Below are positions 42,361-52,451 of a stretch of DNA of 64,000 nt, piece by piece. The position numbers and the translations under genes were made by a program. The notes below the pieces were generated by a model. It searched no databases and had not been told where the DNA came from. It saw nothing but the letters and a program-made list of their open reading frames with translations. Each line of letters begins with the position of its first letter. Position 1 is the stretch's first letter. Source of the stretch: Clostridia bacterium (lineage in GTDB: Bacteria; Bacillota; Clostridia; Oscillospirales; CAG-272); NCBI GenBank assembly GCA_017466445.1, contig JAFTUC010000029.1:124001-188000 (forward strand), written 5' to 3'.

Positions 42361-45300
42361 TTAAAGCATATCAAAAAGCGAGAGCTGATTTGTCTCGGGA
42401 AGTCCGTCGAGCGCTCCGTTATCAGTAAGGAGCTGCATTACCGATTTGGATATTCCCGATTTTTCCTGAAGCTCGATCCTTGAAAGGAGCGGTCCCTCGT
42501 CACGCACGGCAACGATCTTTTTTGCCGCTTCGTCTCCAAGCCCGGGAATGGCATTAAAGGGGATCCTTATCTTTCCGTCCTCAGGGAGAAATTCAAATGC
42601 ACCCGATTTATAGAGATCGACCGGCAAGAAGCGAACAGAGCGAGCCATCGCCTCATCTACGAGCTGAAGAGTTCCGAGCTCCTCCGCCTCCTTAGCAGAT
42701 GCGAGTCGGTTCTTCTGCTTTTCCTCGATCTCCTCTATCCTGCTCTTGACAGCGCCCCGTCCCTGACTTATGACTGTGGCATCTATTCCCTTCGGTGCCA
42801 CTGTAAAATACGCAGCGTAAAATTCAAGAGGTCTGTATATCTTGAACCACGCAAGACGTATCGCAGACATAAGATATGCGGCGGCGTGTGCCTTCGGGAA
42901 CATGTATTTGATCTTCTTGCACGAGCTTATATACCACTCGGGGACGTCATGAGCACGCATCTCTGCCTCCCATTCGGGAGTCAGACCCTTTCCCTTACGA
43001 ACCTTTTCCATGATATTGAAGGCAAGTCCGTTATCGAGTCCGTACCTTATAAGAGTCAGCATTATACTGTCTCTTGTTCCGACAACCTCGGATATTGTGC
43101 AGATCTTATCTCTGATAAGATCCTGTGCATTACCCGTCCAAACATCGGTTCCGTGTGAGAGTCCCTGTATTTGGAGAAGGTCAGCAAAGTTCTTCGGTTG
43201 TGCCTCCTCAAGCATCTTCTGAACGAACCTCGTTCCGCTTTCGGGAAGCGCATAGGTTCCGACATTACAGTCGATATCGCCCTCCTTAAGTCCGAGCGGC
43301 TCAAGAGAGGTGAAAAGTCTGTACACGTTCGGATCGTTCATAGGAACGTCCATTACGCTGAGTCCCGTATATCTTTCAAGCCATTTATATTTGGTCGGAA
43401 CATCGTGCCCGAGCTCATCGAGCTTAAGTATGGTATCGTGAAGATACGTGAACGCGAAGTGAGTCGTGACAGTATCCGAATTCGGGTCGTCCGCCGGATG
43501 CTGCACCGGAGTAAAGTCGTAAACGCTGTATTCTCTGGGAACGACTATAATACCGCCGGGATGCTGACCGGTAGTCTTTTTAGTTCCGACACATCCGAAT
43601 ACAAGACGGTTGATCTCCGCTTTATTTACAAATATATTCTTGTCCTCGAGATATTTCTTAACGTATCCGTAAGCGGTCTTCGAGGCAAGAGAGGAGATGG
43701 TTCCGGCGCGGAAAACGTTTTCCTTACCGAACAGAGTCTCGGTGTATTTATGCACCTTACCCTGCACCTCACCCGAGAAGTTAAGGTCGATATCGGGAGA
43801 TTTATCCCCATAGAATCCGAGGAAGGTCTCAAACGGGATATCGTGTCCGTCATTGAGCATCTTTGTATTACACTTTGGGCAGATCTTATCGGGCATATCG
43901 AAGCCGCTTCCGTAGCTTCCGTCGGTGATAAACTCGTTATATCGGCATTTTGGGCATCTGTAATGCGGCGGAAGGGGGTTTACCTCGGATATTCCCGCCA
44001 TCGTCGCGACAAAGGATGATCCGACCGAGCCTCTCGATCCGACGAGATATCCGTTATCCTCGCTATACTTAACGAGCTTCTGCGCTATCATATAAAGAAC
44101 GGCAAATCCGTGCTTTATGATCGACTCAAGCTCCTTTGCGAGTCTCTTTTCGACTATTTCGGGAAGCTCGTCTCCGTACATCGAGTGCGCTCTCGCCCAA
44201 CACATATCTTGAAGCTCCTGATCGGCGCCGTCGATATTAGGAGTATAGGTTCCCTCGGGAATAGGACGTATCTTTTCGATTTGCTCGGCGATCTTTCTCG
44301 TGTTCGTAACCACGACCTCGTACGCCTTTTCCTCTCCGAGATAGGAAAATTCCTCGAGCATCTCGTTTGTGGTACGGAGATAAAGTCCGCTCTCGCGATC
44401 CGCGTCAGAGAATTTCATTCCCGCCTGAAGGATCTGTCTGTAGATATCGTCCTCTTTGTTTGTAAAATGCGAGTCGCAGGTAGCGACGACAGGCTTTCCG
44501 AGCCTGTCACCGAGCTCAACGATCCTGCGATTGAAATTACGCAGATCCTCGTCGCCCGAAACTATCCCGTTTGCGATCATAAATCTGTTATTTATGAGCG
44601 GTTGGATCTCAAGATAATCGTAAAATCCGACTATCTCATCTATTTCGGACTGAGGCTTATTCTGAAGCAGCGCCTGGAAAAGCTCTCCCGCCTCGCACGC
44701 CGATCCGATTATAAGCCCTTCACGGTGCTCGACAAGCTTGCTTTTCGGTATGCGCGGATATCTGTGATAGCTCTCAAGATAGCTTGAGGAGATCAGCTTA
44801 TAGAGGTTTTTGAGTCCGACAAGATCCTTTACGAGAATTATCATATGATAAGGACGAAGTCTGAGCGGATTCGCCTTATCATTCATTGCCCGATTCATCT
44901 CATCGGTCGTATAAATTCCCTCCTCACGGAGCTTTTCGACCATTCTGAAGAAGATGAGTGCGAGCATTTGAGCATCGTCGCACGCTCTGTGGTGATTGAA
45001 ATCACCGAGTCCGAAATACTCGGCAAGCACGTCGAGCTTATGCTTTTTCAGAGTCGGATTTACATATCTCGAAAGTGCGACCGTATCAAGGAAGGTGTTT
45101 TCAAAGGCGAGCGAATATCTCTCGCACACAGTCCTTATAAAGCTGATATCGAATCCGGCGTTATGAGCGATAAGCATGCGATCGCCCGAAAACTCGAGAA
45201 ATGCCTTTACCGCATCCTTTTGCGAGGGTGCACCCGAGACCATCTCATCGGTAATGCCGGTAAGCTCGGTTATCTGCTCGGGAATATGGCACTGCGGGTC

Positions 45301-46812
45301 GGCAAAGGTCGAGAAAACGTCGATGACCTCGCCGTTTTTCACCTTGACTGCGCCTATTTCTGTGATCGCGCAGTTAGTCGGAGAAAGACCTGTTGTCTCT
45401 ATATCAAAGACTATAAATTCGTCCTCCTCAAAGCGGAAGCTCGCGTCTCCGTATATCGCTCTTGCGGTATCGTCTACGAAATATGCCTCCATTCCGTAGA
45501 TGATCTTAAGATTCTTCTTTGCGACAGTTTCCATAACTATGGGAAATGCCTGAACGTTTCCGTGATCGGTCACGGCAATAGCGTCCCAACCCCAACGGTC
45601 GGCGGTCTCGGCAAGCACCTCGGGAAAGGTGAGTGCGTCCATTGCAGACATATTGGTATGCGCGTGGAGCTCGACTCTTTTTTCGGGTGCATCATCGCTT
45701 CTCTGTATTATCTTAGCGATCGACGCTCCCTTTATATCGATATACATCTCGTTATCGTTTCGGTCCTTAAGGCAGTTACCGCAAACGTCGAGAGCGATAT
45801 CGTAAAGCACGACGACGCACTGTATTCCTCTGAATATCTTGCGTCCGTGCGAATCTATCTTCTTTATGTAAGCGTTCGCCTCGTCCTCCTCGGCAAACGA
45901 GGTCTTGACGTTGATCGATGCGCTTCCGTCAGTTATTCCGACCGTAACGATAGTTTTTCCCGCTCTTGTGGTAAATGACTCTACAGAAAGCACCTTTCCG
46001 AGCGTGCGAATATTTCGCTTTGCGCTCTCAAGTGAGCCTATAGAGACAAGCTCTCCCGACATTTCCTCGCCGAGGATCGTTTCCTCGCCGTTTATATCGA
46101 AGGTCATATGTCCAACAGAATAGACTCCTTCATCCACTGCGGTCACGTCGCTGGCCTTATACGCGGCATCCTTTCTGTACGCACTGTTACCCACGTAATC
46201 GGGAAGAGCGGGAGCGCTGTCTGTCTGCTCGCTCTCCTTTGCCGAAACGGGCGGATGCGATGCGATAAACTCGGCGTTCATACGGGCAAGCTCGCTTTTT
46301 TGGGCACTCTCAAAGTCCTCGTAAAGGATATCGGGAGTCGTTTTTCCCACTATCTCGACGGGAACCGAGATCCCGTACTCGCTTTTTATGATATTTGAAA
46401 GTATTTCGGGAGTCTCCGCCTTACAGAGAAGGCCTATTCCGCCCTTTGTAAAGCCGAGCGTAACAATGATCTTTCCGTCTCTTTCGGAAAGTGAATACTT
46501 ATTAAAAAAGCCTCTTGCAACGACTCCTACTCTTCCCGCCTCCTCGATTATCGAGTGCATGCGCTCAAGTGAGAACTTATCGCTCGAATATTTCGGAAGA
46601 AGACGGACCGCATTAAGCTCATAAGCGGAGCGTATCTCCTCTTCCATTTTATAGAGCACTCTCTTTTCAACAGGCTCGCCCTCTATATGTACTGCGACCT
46701 CGAGTATCTTTTTCTCTTTATCAAGGCGTATAGAGAAGTCGCATATTCTGTTCATTACCTCGCCGCTCTCGCTCGACGGCTCGAATTTTGAAAATTTTTC
46801 TCTGAACGTCAT
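42361..46812 (-). CDS. polC: DNA polymerase III alpha subunit, PolC type
   Basis: 1483 residues from the ATG at 46812 (AAAAGGA upstream; a start at 46839 is less likely). It is the replicative polymerase of low-GC Gram-positives. Order: N-terminal region, OB domain (about 245-330), PHP domain beginning ELHAHTNMSAMDALTFPEVL, then a DEDD 3'-5' proofreading exonuclease inserted in PHP (VFDIETTGLSPTN, AHNAGFDISF, HRACDDAQML), a zinc module CPKC/CPKC, and the C-family palm (SPDIDLNFSG) and finger domains. It ends QLSLFDML, a beta-clamp binding motif. Last gene of the rpsB-polC run. Confidence 0.97.
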   Translation of the reverse strand: MTFREKFSKFEPSSESGEVMNRICDFSIRLDKEKKILEVAVHIEGEPVEKRVLYKMEEEIRSAYELNAVRLLPKYSSDKFSLERMHSIIEEAGRVGVVARGFFNKYSLSERDGKIIVTLGFTKGGIGLLCKAETPEILSNIIKSEYGISVPVEIVGKTTPDILYEDFESAQKSELARMNAEFIASHPPVSAKESEQTDSAPALPDYVGNSAYRKDAAYKASDVTAVDEGVYSVGHMTFDINGEETILGEEMSGELVSIGSLESAKRNIRTLGKVLSVESFTTRAGKTIVTVGITDGSASINVKTSFAEEDEANAYIKKIDSHGRKIFRGIQCVVVLYDIALDVCGNCLKDRNDNEMYIDIKGASIAKIIQRSDDAPEKRVELHAHTNMSAMDALTFPEVLAETADRWGWDAIAVTDHGNVQAFPIVMETVAKKNLKIIYGMEAYFVDDTARAIYGDASFRFEEDEFIVFDIETTGLSPTNCAITEIGAVKVKNGEVIDVFSTFADPQCHIPEQITELTGITDEMVSGAPSQKDAVKAFLEFSGDRMLIAHNAGFDISFIRTVCERYSLAFENTFLDTVALSRYVNPTLKKHKLDVLAEYFGLGDFNHHRACDDAQMLALIFFRMVEKLREEGIYTTDEMNRAMNDKANPLRLRPYHMIILVKDLVGLKNLYKLISSSYLESYHRYPRIPKSKLVEHREGLIIGSACEAGELFQALLQNKPQSEIDEIVGFYDYLEIQPLINNRFMIANGIVSGDEDLRNFNRRIVELGDRLGKPVVATCDSHFTNKEDDIYRQILQAGMKFSDADRESGLYLRTTNEMLEEFSYLGEEKAYEVVVTNTRKIAEQIEKIRPIPEGTYTPNIDGADQELQDMCWARAHSMYGDELPEIVEKRLAKELESIIKHGFAVLYMIAQKLVKYSEDNGYLVGSRGSVGSSFVATMAGISEVNPLPPHYRCPKCRYNEFITDGSYGSGFDMPDKICPKCNTKMLNDGHDIPFETFLGFYGDKSPDIDLNFSGEVQGKVHKYTETLFGKENVFRAGTISSLASKTAYGYVKKYLEDKNIFVNKAEINRLVFGCVGTKKTTGQHPGGIIVVPREYSVYDFTPVQHPADDPNSDTVTTHFAFTYLHDTILKLDELGHDVPTKYKWLERYTGLSVMDVPMNDPNVYRLFTSLEPLGLKEGDIDCNVGTYALPESGTRFVQKMLEEAQPKNFADLLQIQGLSHGTDVWTGNAQDLIRDKICTISEVVGTRDSIMLTLIRYGLDNGLAFNIMEKVRKGKGLTPEWEAEMRAHDVPEWYISSCKKIKYMFPKAHAAAYLMSAIRLAWFKIYRPLEFYAAYFTVAPKGIDATVISQGRGAVKSRIEEIEEKQKNRLASAKEAEELGTLQLVDEAMARSVRFLPVDLYKSGAFEFLPEDGKIRIPFNAIPGLGDEAAKKIVAVRDEGPLLSRIELQEKSGISKSVMQLLTDNGALDGLPETNQLSLFDML

Positions 46813-46857
46813 CTTTTTTCCTTTTCCCGAACAAGACAACGCTACTTGAGGTCTATC

Positions 46858-47940
46858 TTATCCGTTTATTTCACGTATAAGCTCGTCGATCGCAGTTTCG
46901 ACCGAAAGCTTACGCACCTTTTCGCCCTTTTTGAAGAGAAGGAATTCTCCGTCTCCCCCTGCGATACCGAAATCGGCCTCACGAGCCTCTCCCGGACCGT
47001 TCACCGCGCATCCCATCACAGCGACCGTGATAGGTCTGTCGGTCTTTATCTCATTAACTCTTCTTTCAAGCTCGTCCACCGTCTTCATCATATCCACACG
47101 TGTACGTCCGCACGTCGGGCAGGAGACTATATTTACAAGATCTCTCTCGTCAAGCGAAAGTGCTGAAAGTATCTCTCTTGCTCTGAGTATCTCGGTTGTC
47201 GGATCTGCGGTAAGAGAGACTCTCAGAGTATCACCTATTCCGTCGGCAAGCATAGCGCCTATTCCGATAGCACCCTTTATGCTTCCGCGCTTATCTCCGC
47301 CCGCCTCGGTAACACCCAGATGTATCGGATAGTCGCATTTTTCAGCGACTATTCTGTTTGCCTCTATCATCTTTCGCACGTCGGAGGATTTTACGGCCAC
47401 TATTATATCGGTAAAATCGAATTTTTCGAGCAGACTTATATTTTCCATAGCGCTTTCGGCAAGCGCTTCGGCGGTAACGCTCTTGTACCGAGCAAGGATC
47501 CTTTTGTCGAGAGATCCGCTGTTTACTCCGATCCTTATCGGGATATTCCTTTCGCGGCATTTATCCGCCACCGCCTTGATTTTCGAGTTCTCTCCGATAT
47601 TTCCCGGATTTATCCTTATCTTATCGACCCCTGCCTCGGCGCATTCAAGCGCGATCCTATAGTCGAAATGTATATCGGCAACGATCGGTATTTTTACATC
47701 GGAAAGCTTCAGCTTGTAGATACTCTTTACCGACTCGACATCGGGAACGGCAAGCCGTACGATCTCACATCCGACCTCTTCAAGCGCCTTTATCTGCTTA
47801 TAGGTAGCCTCAAAATCGGATGTTCTTGTATTGGTCATCGACTGGACGGCTATATGAGCGTCTCCGCCGATAAAAGCATTTCCGACCCTTACCTTTTTAC
47901 TTTTTCTTCTGTAACTGTTATATAGGCTGATATTTGACAT
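46858..47940 (-). CDS. ispG: 4-hydroxy-3-methylbut-2-enyl diphosphate synthase IspG
   Basis: 360 residues. It catalyses the sixth step of the MEP isoprenoid pathway with a 4Fe-4S cluster. It opens with SKKVRVGNAFIGGDAHIAVQSMTNTRTSD, and has ADIHFDYRIAL and KIRINPGNIG in the TIM barrel. Cluster cysteines occur in IVSCPTCGRTRVD and VMGCAVNGPGE. dxr, the second MEP gene, lies 1.1 kb upstream in the same run. Confidence 0.95.
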   Translation of the reverse strand: MSNISLYNSYRRKSKKVRVGNAFIGGDAHIAVQSMTNTRTSDFEATYKQIKALEEVGCEIVRLAVPDVESVKSIYKLKLSDVKIPIVADIHFDYRIALECAEAGVDKIRINPGNIGENSKIKAVADKCRERNIPIRIGVNSGSLDKRILARYKSVTAEALAESAMENISLLEKFDFTDIIVAVKSSDVRKMIEANRIVAEKCDYPIHLGVTEAGGDKRGSIKGAIGIGAMLADGIGDTLRVSLTADPTTEILRAREILSALSLDERDLVNIVSCPTCGRTRVDMMKTVDELERRVNEIKTDRPITVAVMGCAVNGPGEAREADFGIAGGDGEFLLFKKGEKVRKLSVETAIDELIREING

Positions 47941-47950
47941 ATATCCTCCG

Positions 47951-48976
47951 TTATATGAAAATGTTTATTATATCCTTAAACGTTATAACTATCATAAGAA
48001 GCATGAGAAGAGCGAGTCCCACGAAGTTTATCTTTTCCTCAAGACGGTTCGGAAGTCTCTTTTTACGGATCGCTTCAACTGCAAGGAAAACGAGGCGACC
48101 GCCGTCAAGCGCGGGTATCGGCAAAAGATTCACTATGCCGAGGTTTATCGATATCATAGCCGCAAGATAGATGACGTACGGTGCTCCGAGCTCCGCCGCC
48201 TCACCTATTACCTCGGTGGTACCGACCGGTCCCGAAACGTTCGATATACTGTATCTGCCCGTGATCATTCCGAAAATGGAATCCCACACCTGTCTTATCG
48301 CAAGGCCCGACTGTCCGTAGGTCTGCTTAACTACGTTGGAAAGATCCTTTTTTACCGTATAGACCTTAAAATCGGGAAGTCCTACCGAAAGTCCGTCCAT
48401 TTTATCGGAGGAGAACTCGACATTTTCAAGCGTAATGCTCTTACCGTCGCGCACGACGGTAAGATCGACCGGCTTTGTGCCATCGTGCATTATCTCATAA
48501 AAAAGCTCGGTCGAGCTATAGACTCTCGTATTATTTACTGCGACTATCCTGTCACCGACCTCGAGTCCGCAAGTACTTGAGGTAGCGCCATCGTTAAATT
48601 CCGCGACCTGTGTTCCTATGAGCGGCGACGAGGAGGCAACAAATACCGCCATTATAACAAATCCGACCGCAATATTGACAAGCCCGCCCGCGGCGACTAT
48701 CAAAAAGCGCTTCCATACCGACTTTTTGATGAATGCGTTTTCTGACTCGGAATTTTCGTCATCCTCGTTCATTGAAACGTATCCGCCGATCGGAAAGAGC
48801 CTCAGCGAGTAAAGTATCCCGCTTTTTTTCGAGACCCTTGAAAAGATCTTAGGACCCATTCCTATTGAAAATTCGGTCACGTCGACCTTAAAAAGCCTCG
48901 CAAACAGAAAATGTCCGAGCTCGTGAATAAATATAAGAAATCCAAAAATAAGAAGCGCAAGTAAAATATTAAGCAA
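47951..48976 (-). CDS. rseP: Site-2 protease family metalloprotease RseP/RasP
   Basis: 341 residues. Intramembrane protease with the zinc motif HELGH in the first helix (residues 18-22), LFPIGGYVSM behind it, a PDZ domain at about 105-190 (GLEVGDRIVAVNN), and the third zinc ligand in NLLPIPALDGG. It cleaves anti-sigma factors and leftover signal peptides. It lies between dxr and ispG, in the canonical uppS-cdsA-dxr-rseP-ispG order. Confidence 0.95.
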   Translation of the reverse strand: MLNILLALLIFGFLIFIHELGHFLFARLFKVDVTEFSIGMGPKIFSRVSKKSGILYSLRLFPIGGYVSMNEDDENSESENAFIKKSVWKRFLIVAAGGLVNIAVGFVIMAVFVASSSPLIGTQVAEFNDGATSSTCGLEVGDRIVAVNNTRVYSSTELFYEIMHDGTKPVDLTVVRDGKSITLENVEFSSDKMDGLSVGLPDFKVYTVKKDLSNVVKQTYGQSGLAIRQVWDSIFGMITGRYSISNVSGPVGTTEVIGEAAELGAPYVIYLAAMISINLGIVNLLPIPALDGGRLVFLAVEAIRKKRLPNRLEEKINFVGLALLMLLMIVITFKDIINIFI

Positions 48977-49002
48977 ATCAAGATTCTCCGTTTTAAGAAA
49001 AG

Positions 49003-50190
49003 CTAAGCAAGATCTCTGAGATAGGCAGCGGCAAGCTCGGCCGACTCCGAAATATCGTCTATATCGGGAAGCTTTCCGCCATACGACTCTCTGTTCTTAC
49101 TTTTACTATATTTATGCACAGTTTCGCTCACTAAATCCATTATATCGGTAAATTTTATCTTTTTTTCAAGGAAGAGCCTTACCGCCTCGTCATTTGCCGC
49201 GTTGAGGATTGCAGGGAGCGTTCCGCCGAGCGAAAACGCCTCCTTTGCGAGCGGAAGCATAACAAAGGTATCCTCATCCGCATCGAAGAAGGACAGCCTT
49301 GCGATCGACTGAAAATCGGGAGCCGGAGACACGTTTTCTGCTCGCTCCGCTCTAAAAAGCGCGTACGCTATACATGTACGCATATCGGGAACTCCCATCT
49401 GCGAAATGACCGAGCCGTCGCGAAACGCGACCATAGAGTGTATCACGCTCTCTCTGTGGACCACTACGTCTATATCCGATGCCTTCACGTCAAAAAGATG
49501 TGCCGCCTCTATAAGCTCAAATCCCTTGTTCATAAGGGTCGCGCTATCAATCGTTATTTTCTTACCCATACTCCACGTCGGGTGAGCGAGCGCCTGCTCG
49601 AGCGTTACGTTTTCAAGCTCTTTCCTCTTCATTCCGAAGAAGGGTCCGCCCGATGCCGTGAGTATCAGCTTAGAGACCTCCTCGCGCTTGCCCGCGCGAA
49701 GGCACTGATGTATCGCGCAATGCTCACTGTCCACGGGAAGAAGGGAGACTCCCTTTTCTCTGACTTTTTTCATAACGAGCTCACCGCCCGTAACAAGAGT
49801 TTCCTTATTGGCAAGAGCAATATCGATACCTTTATCTATTGCCGCGAGCGTCGGACGAAGTCCCGCGTTACCGACGACCGAATTCAGGAGCATATCGCAC
49901 GAAAGCTCCCCGATCATCTCGCAGGATGCGTTCTTGCCCGCAAATATGCGGATATCAAGATCTCTCGTGCGCTGCTTAAGATCCTTTGCCGCACTTTCGC
50001 TGACAAGTGAAACATATTTAGGTGAAAACTCTCTTATCTGCGCCTCGAGCGTGCATACGTCGGATGACGCGGCGAGAGCCTCTACATTTATATTAAAGCG
50101 TCTTGCTATATCAAGAGCCTGCCGTCCTATCGTCCCTGTAGATCCGAGGATGGCTATCGATCTTTCTTTTTCTGTCATCATCTTAATCAT
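49003..50190 (-). CDS. dxr: 1-deoxy-D-xylulose 5-phosphate reductoisomerase
   Basis: 395 residues. It commits DXP to the MEP pathway. NADPH site ILGSTGTIGRQALDI, metal ligands in LLPVDSEHCAIHQCL (DSEH), and LTASGGPFFG, THPTWSMG-like ALAHPTWSMGKKITIDSATLMNKGFELIEA. Its ATG at 50190 overlaps the cdsA stop (ATGA), which supports this start; ATGs at 50181 and 50178 are possible too. No strong ribosome site precedes it, consistent with coupling to cdsA. Confidence 0.95.
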   Translation of the reverse strand: MIKMMTEKERSIAILGSTGTIGRQALDIARRFNINVEALAASSDVCTLEAQIREFSPKYVSLVSESAAKDLKQRTRDLDIRIFAGKNASCEMIGELSCDMLLNSVVGNAGLRPTLAAIDKGIDIALANKETLVTGGELVMKKVREKGVSLLPVDSEHCAIHQCLRAGKREEVSKLILTASGGPFFGMKRKELENVTLEQALAHPTWSMGKKITIDSATLMNKGFELIEAAHLFDVKASDIDVVVHRESVIHSMVAFRDGSVISQMGVPDMRTCIAYALFRAERAENVSPAPDFQSIARLSFFDADEDTFVMLPLAKEAFSLGGTLPAILNAANDEAVRLFLEKKIKFTDIMDLVSETVHKYSKSKNRESYGGKLPDIDDISESAELAAAYLRDLA

Positions 50191-51017
50191 TTAAAAAGAG
50201 GCACTATACTCGAAAGTATATAAAGGAGCGCGGTGGTTGCTATTATACTGTCAAAGCGATCGAGAACTCCGCCGTGTCCGGGGAAAAGATGACTGTAGTC
50301 CTTGATCTTATATTTTCTCTTTATCATCGACGCGATGAGATCTCCCGCAACAGACGCTACCGAAAGGATCACAGCGCATACGATTATCCAGAAATAATTG
50401 GGCTTTACGTTCGAAAGCGCGCCTACGAATATTGAATAGATCGCAAAGACTATCACGCAGGATATAAGTCCTCCGAAAAAGCCCTCAACAGTTTTCTTGG
50501 GGCTGATCTCGGGAATGAGCTTGGTCTTTCCGAATTTGACTCCGGTGAAATATGCTCCCGTATCGGACACCCACGCCGCGATATAGGCAAGCGGGAAAAG
50601 GAACACTCCGTTTACCGCATCTCTTACGGTTACGAAGGTAGCAAATCCGAAGGTTATGTAAATGATCGCAGACGCTGCGAGCATGATCTCGGGAAGCTGT
50701 GCTCTTTTATCCTCGTCCGCAAAAAGCGAGAGCGTGAAGATAAGGAAAATGTACACAAAGGTCAGGGACACGAAAAGCTTCATAAAAGCCGCGTCGCTTC
50801 CGAATGCTCTTGAAAGAGAGACCGTAACTACCGAATATATAACAGTCGGCAGAGTAAGATCGAGTCTTTTCACAAGGCGCATACAGCCAAGCATCTCGAG
50901 AGACGCTATCAGCGTAAGGAGGGATGCAAAAACGACGTAAAGAAACGTGTTTGAGAAAATGAGCACGGGGACGAGTATCAAGAGCAGAACCGCCGCCGTA
51001 ATTATTCTTGTTTTCAT
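50187..51017 (-). CDS. cdsA: Phosphatidate cytidylyltransferase CdsA
   Basis: 276 residues with about eight membrane segments. It makes CDP-diacylglycerol for phospholipid synthesis. The signature is the C-terminal SMIKRKYKIKDYSHLFPGHGGVLDRFDSIIAT; SDTGAYFTGVKFGKTKL gives the catalytic Asp region. It is 33 bases behind uppS and overlaps dxr. Confidence 0.95.
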   Translation of the reverse strand: MKTRIITAAVLLLILVPVLIFSNTFLYVVFASLLTLIASLEMLGCMRLVKRLDLTLPTVIYSVVTVSLSRAFGSDAAFMKLFVSLTFVYIFLIFTLSLFADEDKRAQLPEIMLAASAIIYITFGFATFVTVRDAVNGVFLFPLAYIAAWVSDTGAYFTGVKFGKTKLIPEISPKKTVEGFFGGLISCVIVFAIYSIFVGALSNVKPNYFWIIVCAVILSVASVAGDLIASMIKRKYKIKDYSHLFPGHGGVLDRFDSIIATTALLYILSSIVPLFK

Positions 51018-51050
51018 ATTAAAAGCTCCGTACAGGTTATTTTTTCGATA

Positions 51051-51767
51051 TCAATATCCACCGTATTTGCGGTGACGGGTCATAAAATCGTCTATTGCCT
51101 TGTCAACGTCACTCGGTGTGAAGTCGGGCCAAAGCTTGTCACTGTAATAAAATTCCGAATAAGCCGCCTGCCAAAGAAGGAAGTTCGACAGTCTCTGCTC
51201 GCCTGCGGTACGGATTATAAGATCGGGATCGGGAGATGCCGAGGTATAGAGTCTTGATGAAATATCATCCGCGCTTACGCTCATCCTTCCGTCCTTTATA
51301 AGAGAATTGACCGCATGCACGATCTCGTCTCTTCCGCCGTAATTTACCGCGACGTTAAGTATGGCGCGATTATTTTCCGAGCGCTTTTCTATATCGCGCA
51401 TCTTGTCCGCAAGCTTGGGCGCAAGCGCCGATTTATCACCCAAAAAGATGATCCTGACATCCTTTTCTACAAGCTCGTCGGCATTTTCGTCTATATTTCT
51501 TTCAAGGAGCTCCATAAGAGCGCCTACCTCTTCCTCGGATCGGTTCCAGTTTTCGGTCGAGAAGGCATACACCGTGACGTTGGCTATCCGCTTTTCAAAG
51601 CAGTATTTTACTATTTCGGTAAAGGTCTTAAGACCCTGAATGTGTCCCGCGCTTCTCGGAAGAAGTCTCCTCTGAGCCCATCTGCCGTTTCCGTCCATTA
51701 TGAAGGCGATATGCTTTACAGCGTGGAAATCGGCGACTGCAGTATCTTTATCGGTCCTGTTTTTCAT
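51051..51767 (-). CDS. uppS: Undecaprenyl diphosphate synthase (isoprenyl transferase)
   Basis: 238 residues. It builds the C55 lipid carrier for cell-wall synthesis. It starts with HIAFIMDGNGRWAQRRLLPRSAGHIQG, where the Asp of DGNGRW is the metal ligand, and ends with LIIRTAGEQRLSNFLLWQAAYSEFYYSDKLWPDF. First of the envelope part of the operon; a hairpin lies between it and frr. Confidence 0.96.
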   Translation of the reverse strand: MKNRTDKDTAVADFHAVKHIAFIMDGNGRWAQRRLLPRSAGHIQGLKTFTEIVKYCFEKRIANVTVYAFSTENWNRSEEEVGALMELLERNIDENADELVEKDVRIIFLGDKSALAPKLADKMRDIEKRSENNRAILNVAVNYGGRDEIVHAVNSLIKDGRMSVSADDISSRLYTSASPDPDLIIRTAGEQRLSNFLLWQAAYSEFYYSDKLWPDFTPSDVDKAIDDFMTRHRKYGGY

Positions 51768-51806
51768 CGTTTTATCCTCTAAAAATCAGTAGTTCAAATC
51801 GTTAAA

Positions 51807-51838
51807 CGGGGAGGCAAAAGCGTACGCTCACCTCCCCG
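51807..51838 (-). terminator. Hairpin between frr and uppS
   Basis: CGGGGAGG pairs exactly with CCTCCCCG across a 16-base partly pairing loop. After it the minus strand has only GTTTAAC, so it may be a weak terminator or a processing site. Confidence 0.55.
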
Positions 51839-51857
51839 AAAAATATTTGCTTTAACG

Positions 51858-52412
51858 TCAGAGAGACATTATGTCATTAACCTTCTCGGACGTGATGTTA
51901 TCAATATTCTTGATATACTTATCCGTAAGGTCCTGAACCGCCTTTTCGGACTGCTTCTGCTCGTCCTCGGTCATAGCGCCATCCTTCTTGAGAGCCTTGC
52001 ACTTATCGTTTGCCTCACGTCTGATGTTACGAAGTGCGACCTTGGCATCGTCGCCCATCTTATTGACCTGCTTGGAAAGCTCCTTACGTCTGTCCTCTGT
52101 AAGCTGAGGGAAGACGAGTCTGATGACCTTACCGTCGTTCTGAGGGGTAATGCCGAGATTAGCGGCAAGGATCGCCTTTTCGATCATCTTGAGCATGCTC
52201 ATATCCCAGGGCTGGATAGCGAGGGTACGTGCATCGGTAGCCTTTATCTGTGCGATATCCTTGATAGGGGTAGCAGTTCCGTAATAATCGACGGTAACCT
52301 TCTGGAGTACTGCCGCAGATGCCTTTCCTACTCTTACCTGAGCGAGATTTTCCTCATATACGGACACGCTCTTTTTCATTCTTTCTTCAAATTCTTTGGT
52401 ATCAAGCTTCAT
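51858..52412 (-). CDS. frr: Ribosome recycling factor
   Basis: 184 residues from the ATG at 52412 (AAAGGAA upstream). With EF-G it splits post-termination ribosomes. It has the elongated three-helix form with RVGKASAAVLQKVTVDYYGTATPI, the hinge and domain II, and the C-terminal signature VALRNIRREANDKCKAL with DLTDKYIKNIDNITSEK. It is 39 bases behind pyrH in the usual order. Confidence 0.96.
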   Translation of the reverse strand: MKLDTKEFEERMKKSVSVYEENLAQVRVGKASAAVLQKVTVDYYGTATPIKDIAQIKATDARTLAIQPWDMSMLKMIEKAILAANLGITPQNDGKVIRLVFPQLTEDRRKELSKQVNKMGDDAKVALRNIRREANDKCKALKKDGAMTEDEQKQSEKAVQDLTDKYIKNIDNITSEKVNDIMSL

Positions 52413-52451
52413 AACTGTATTTCCTTTCACAAATATGTATATTATTTTTTA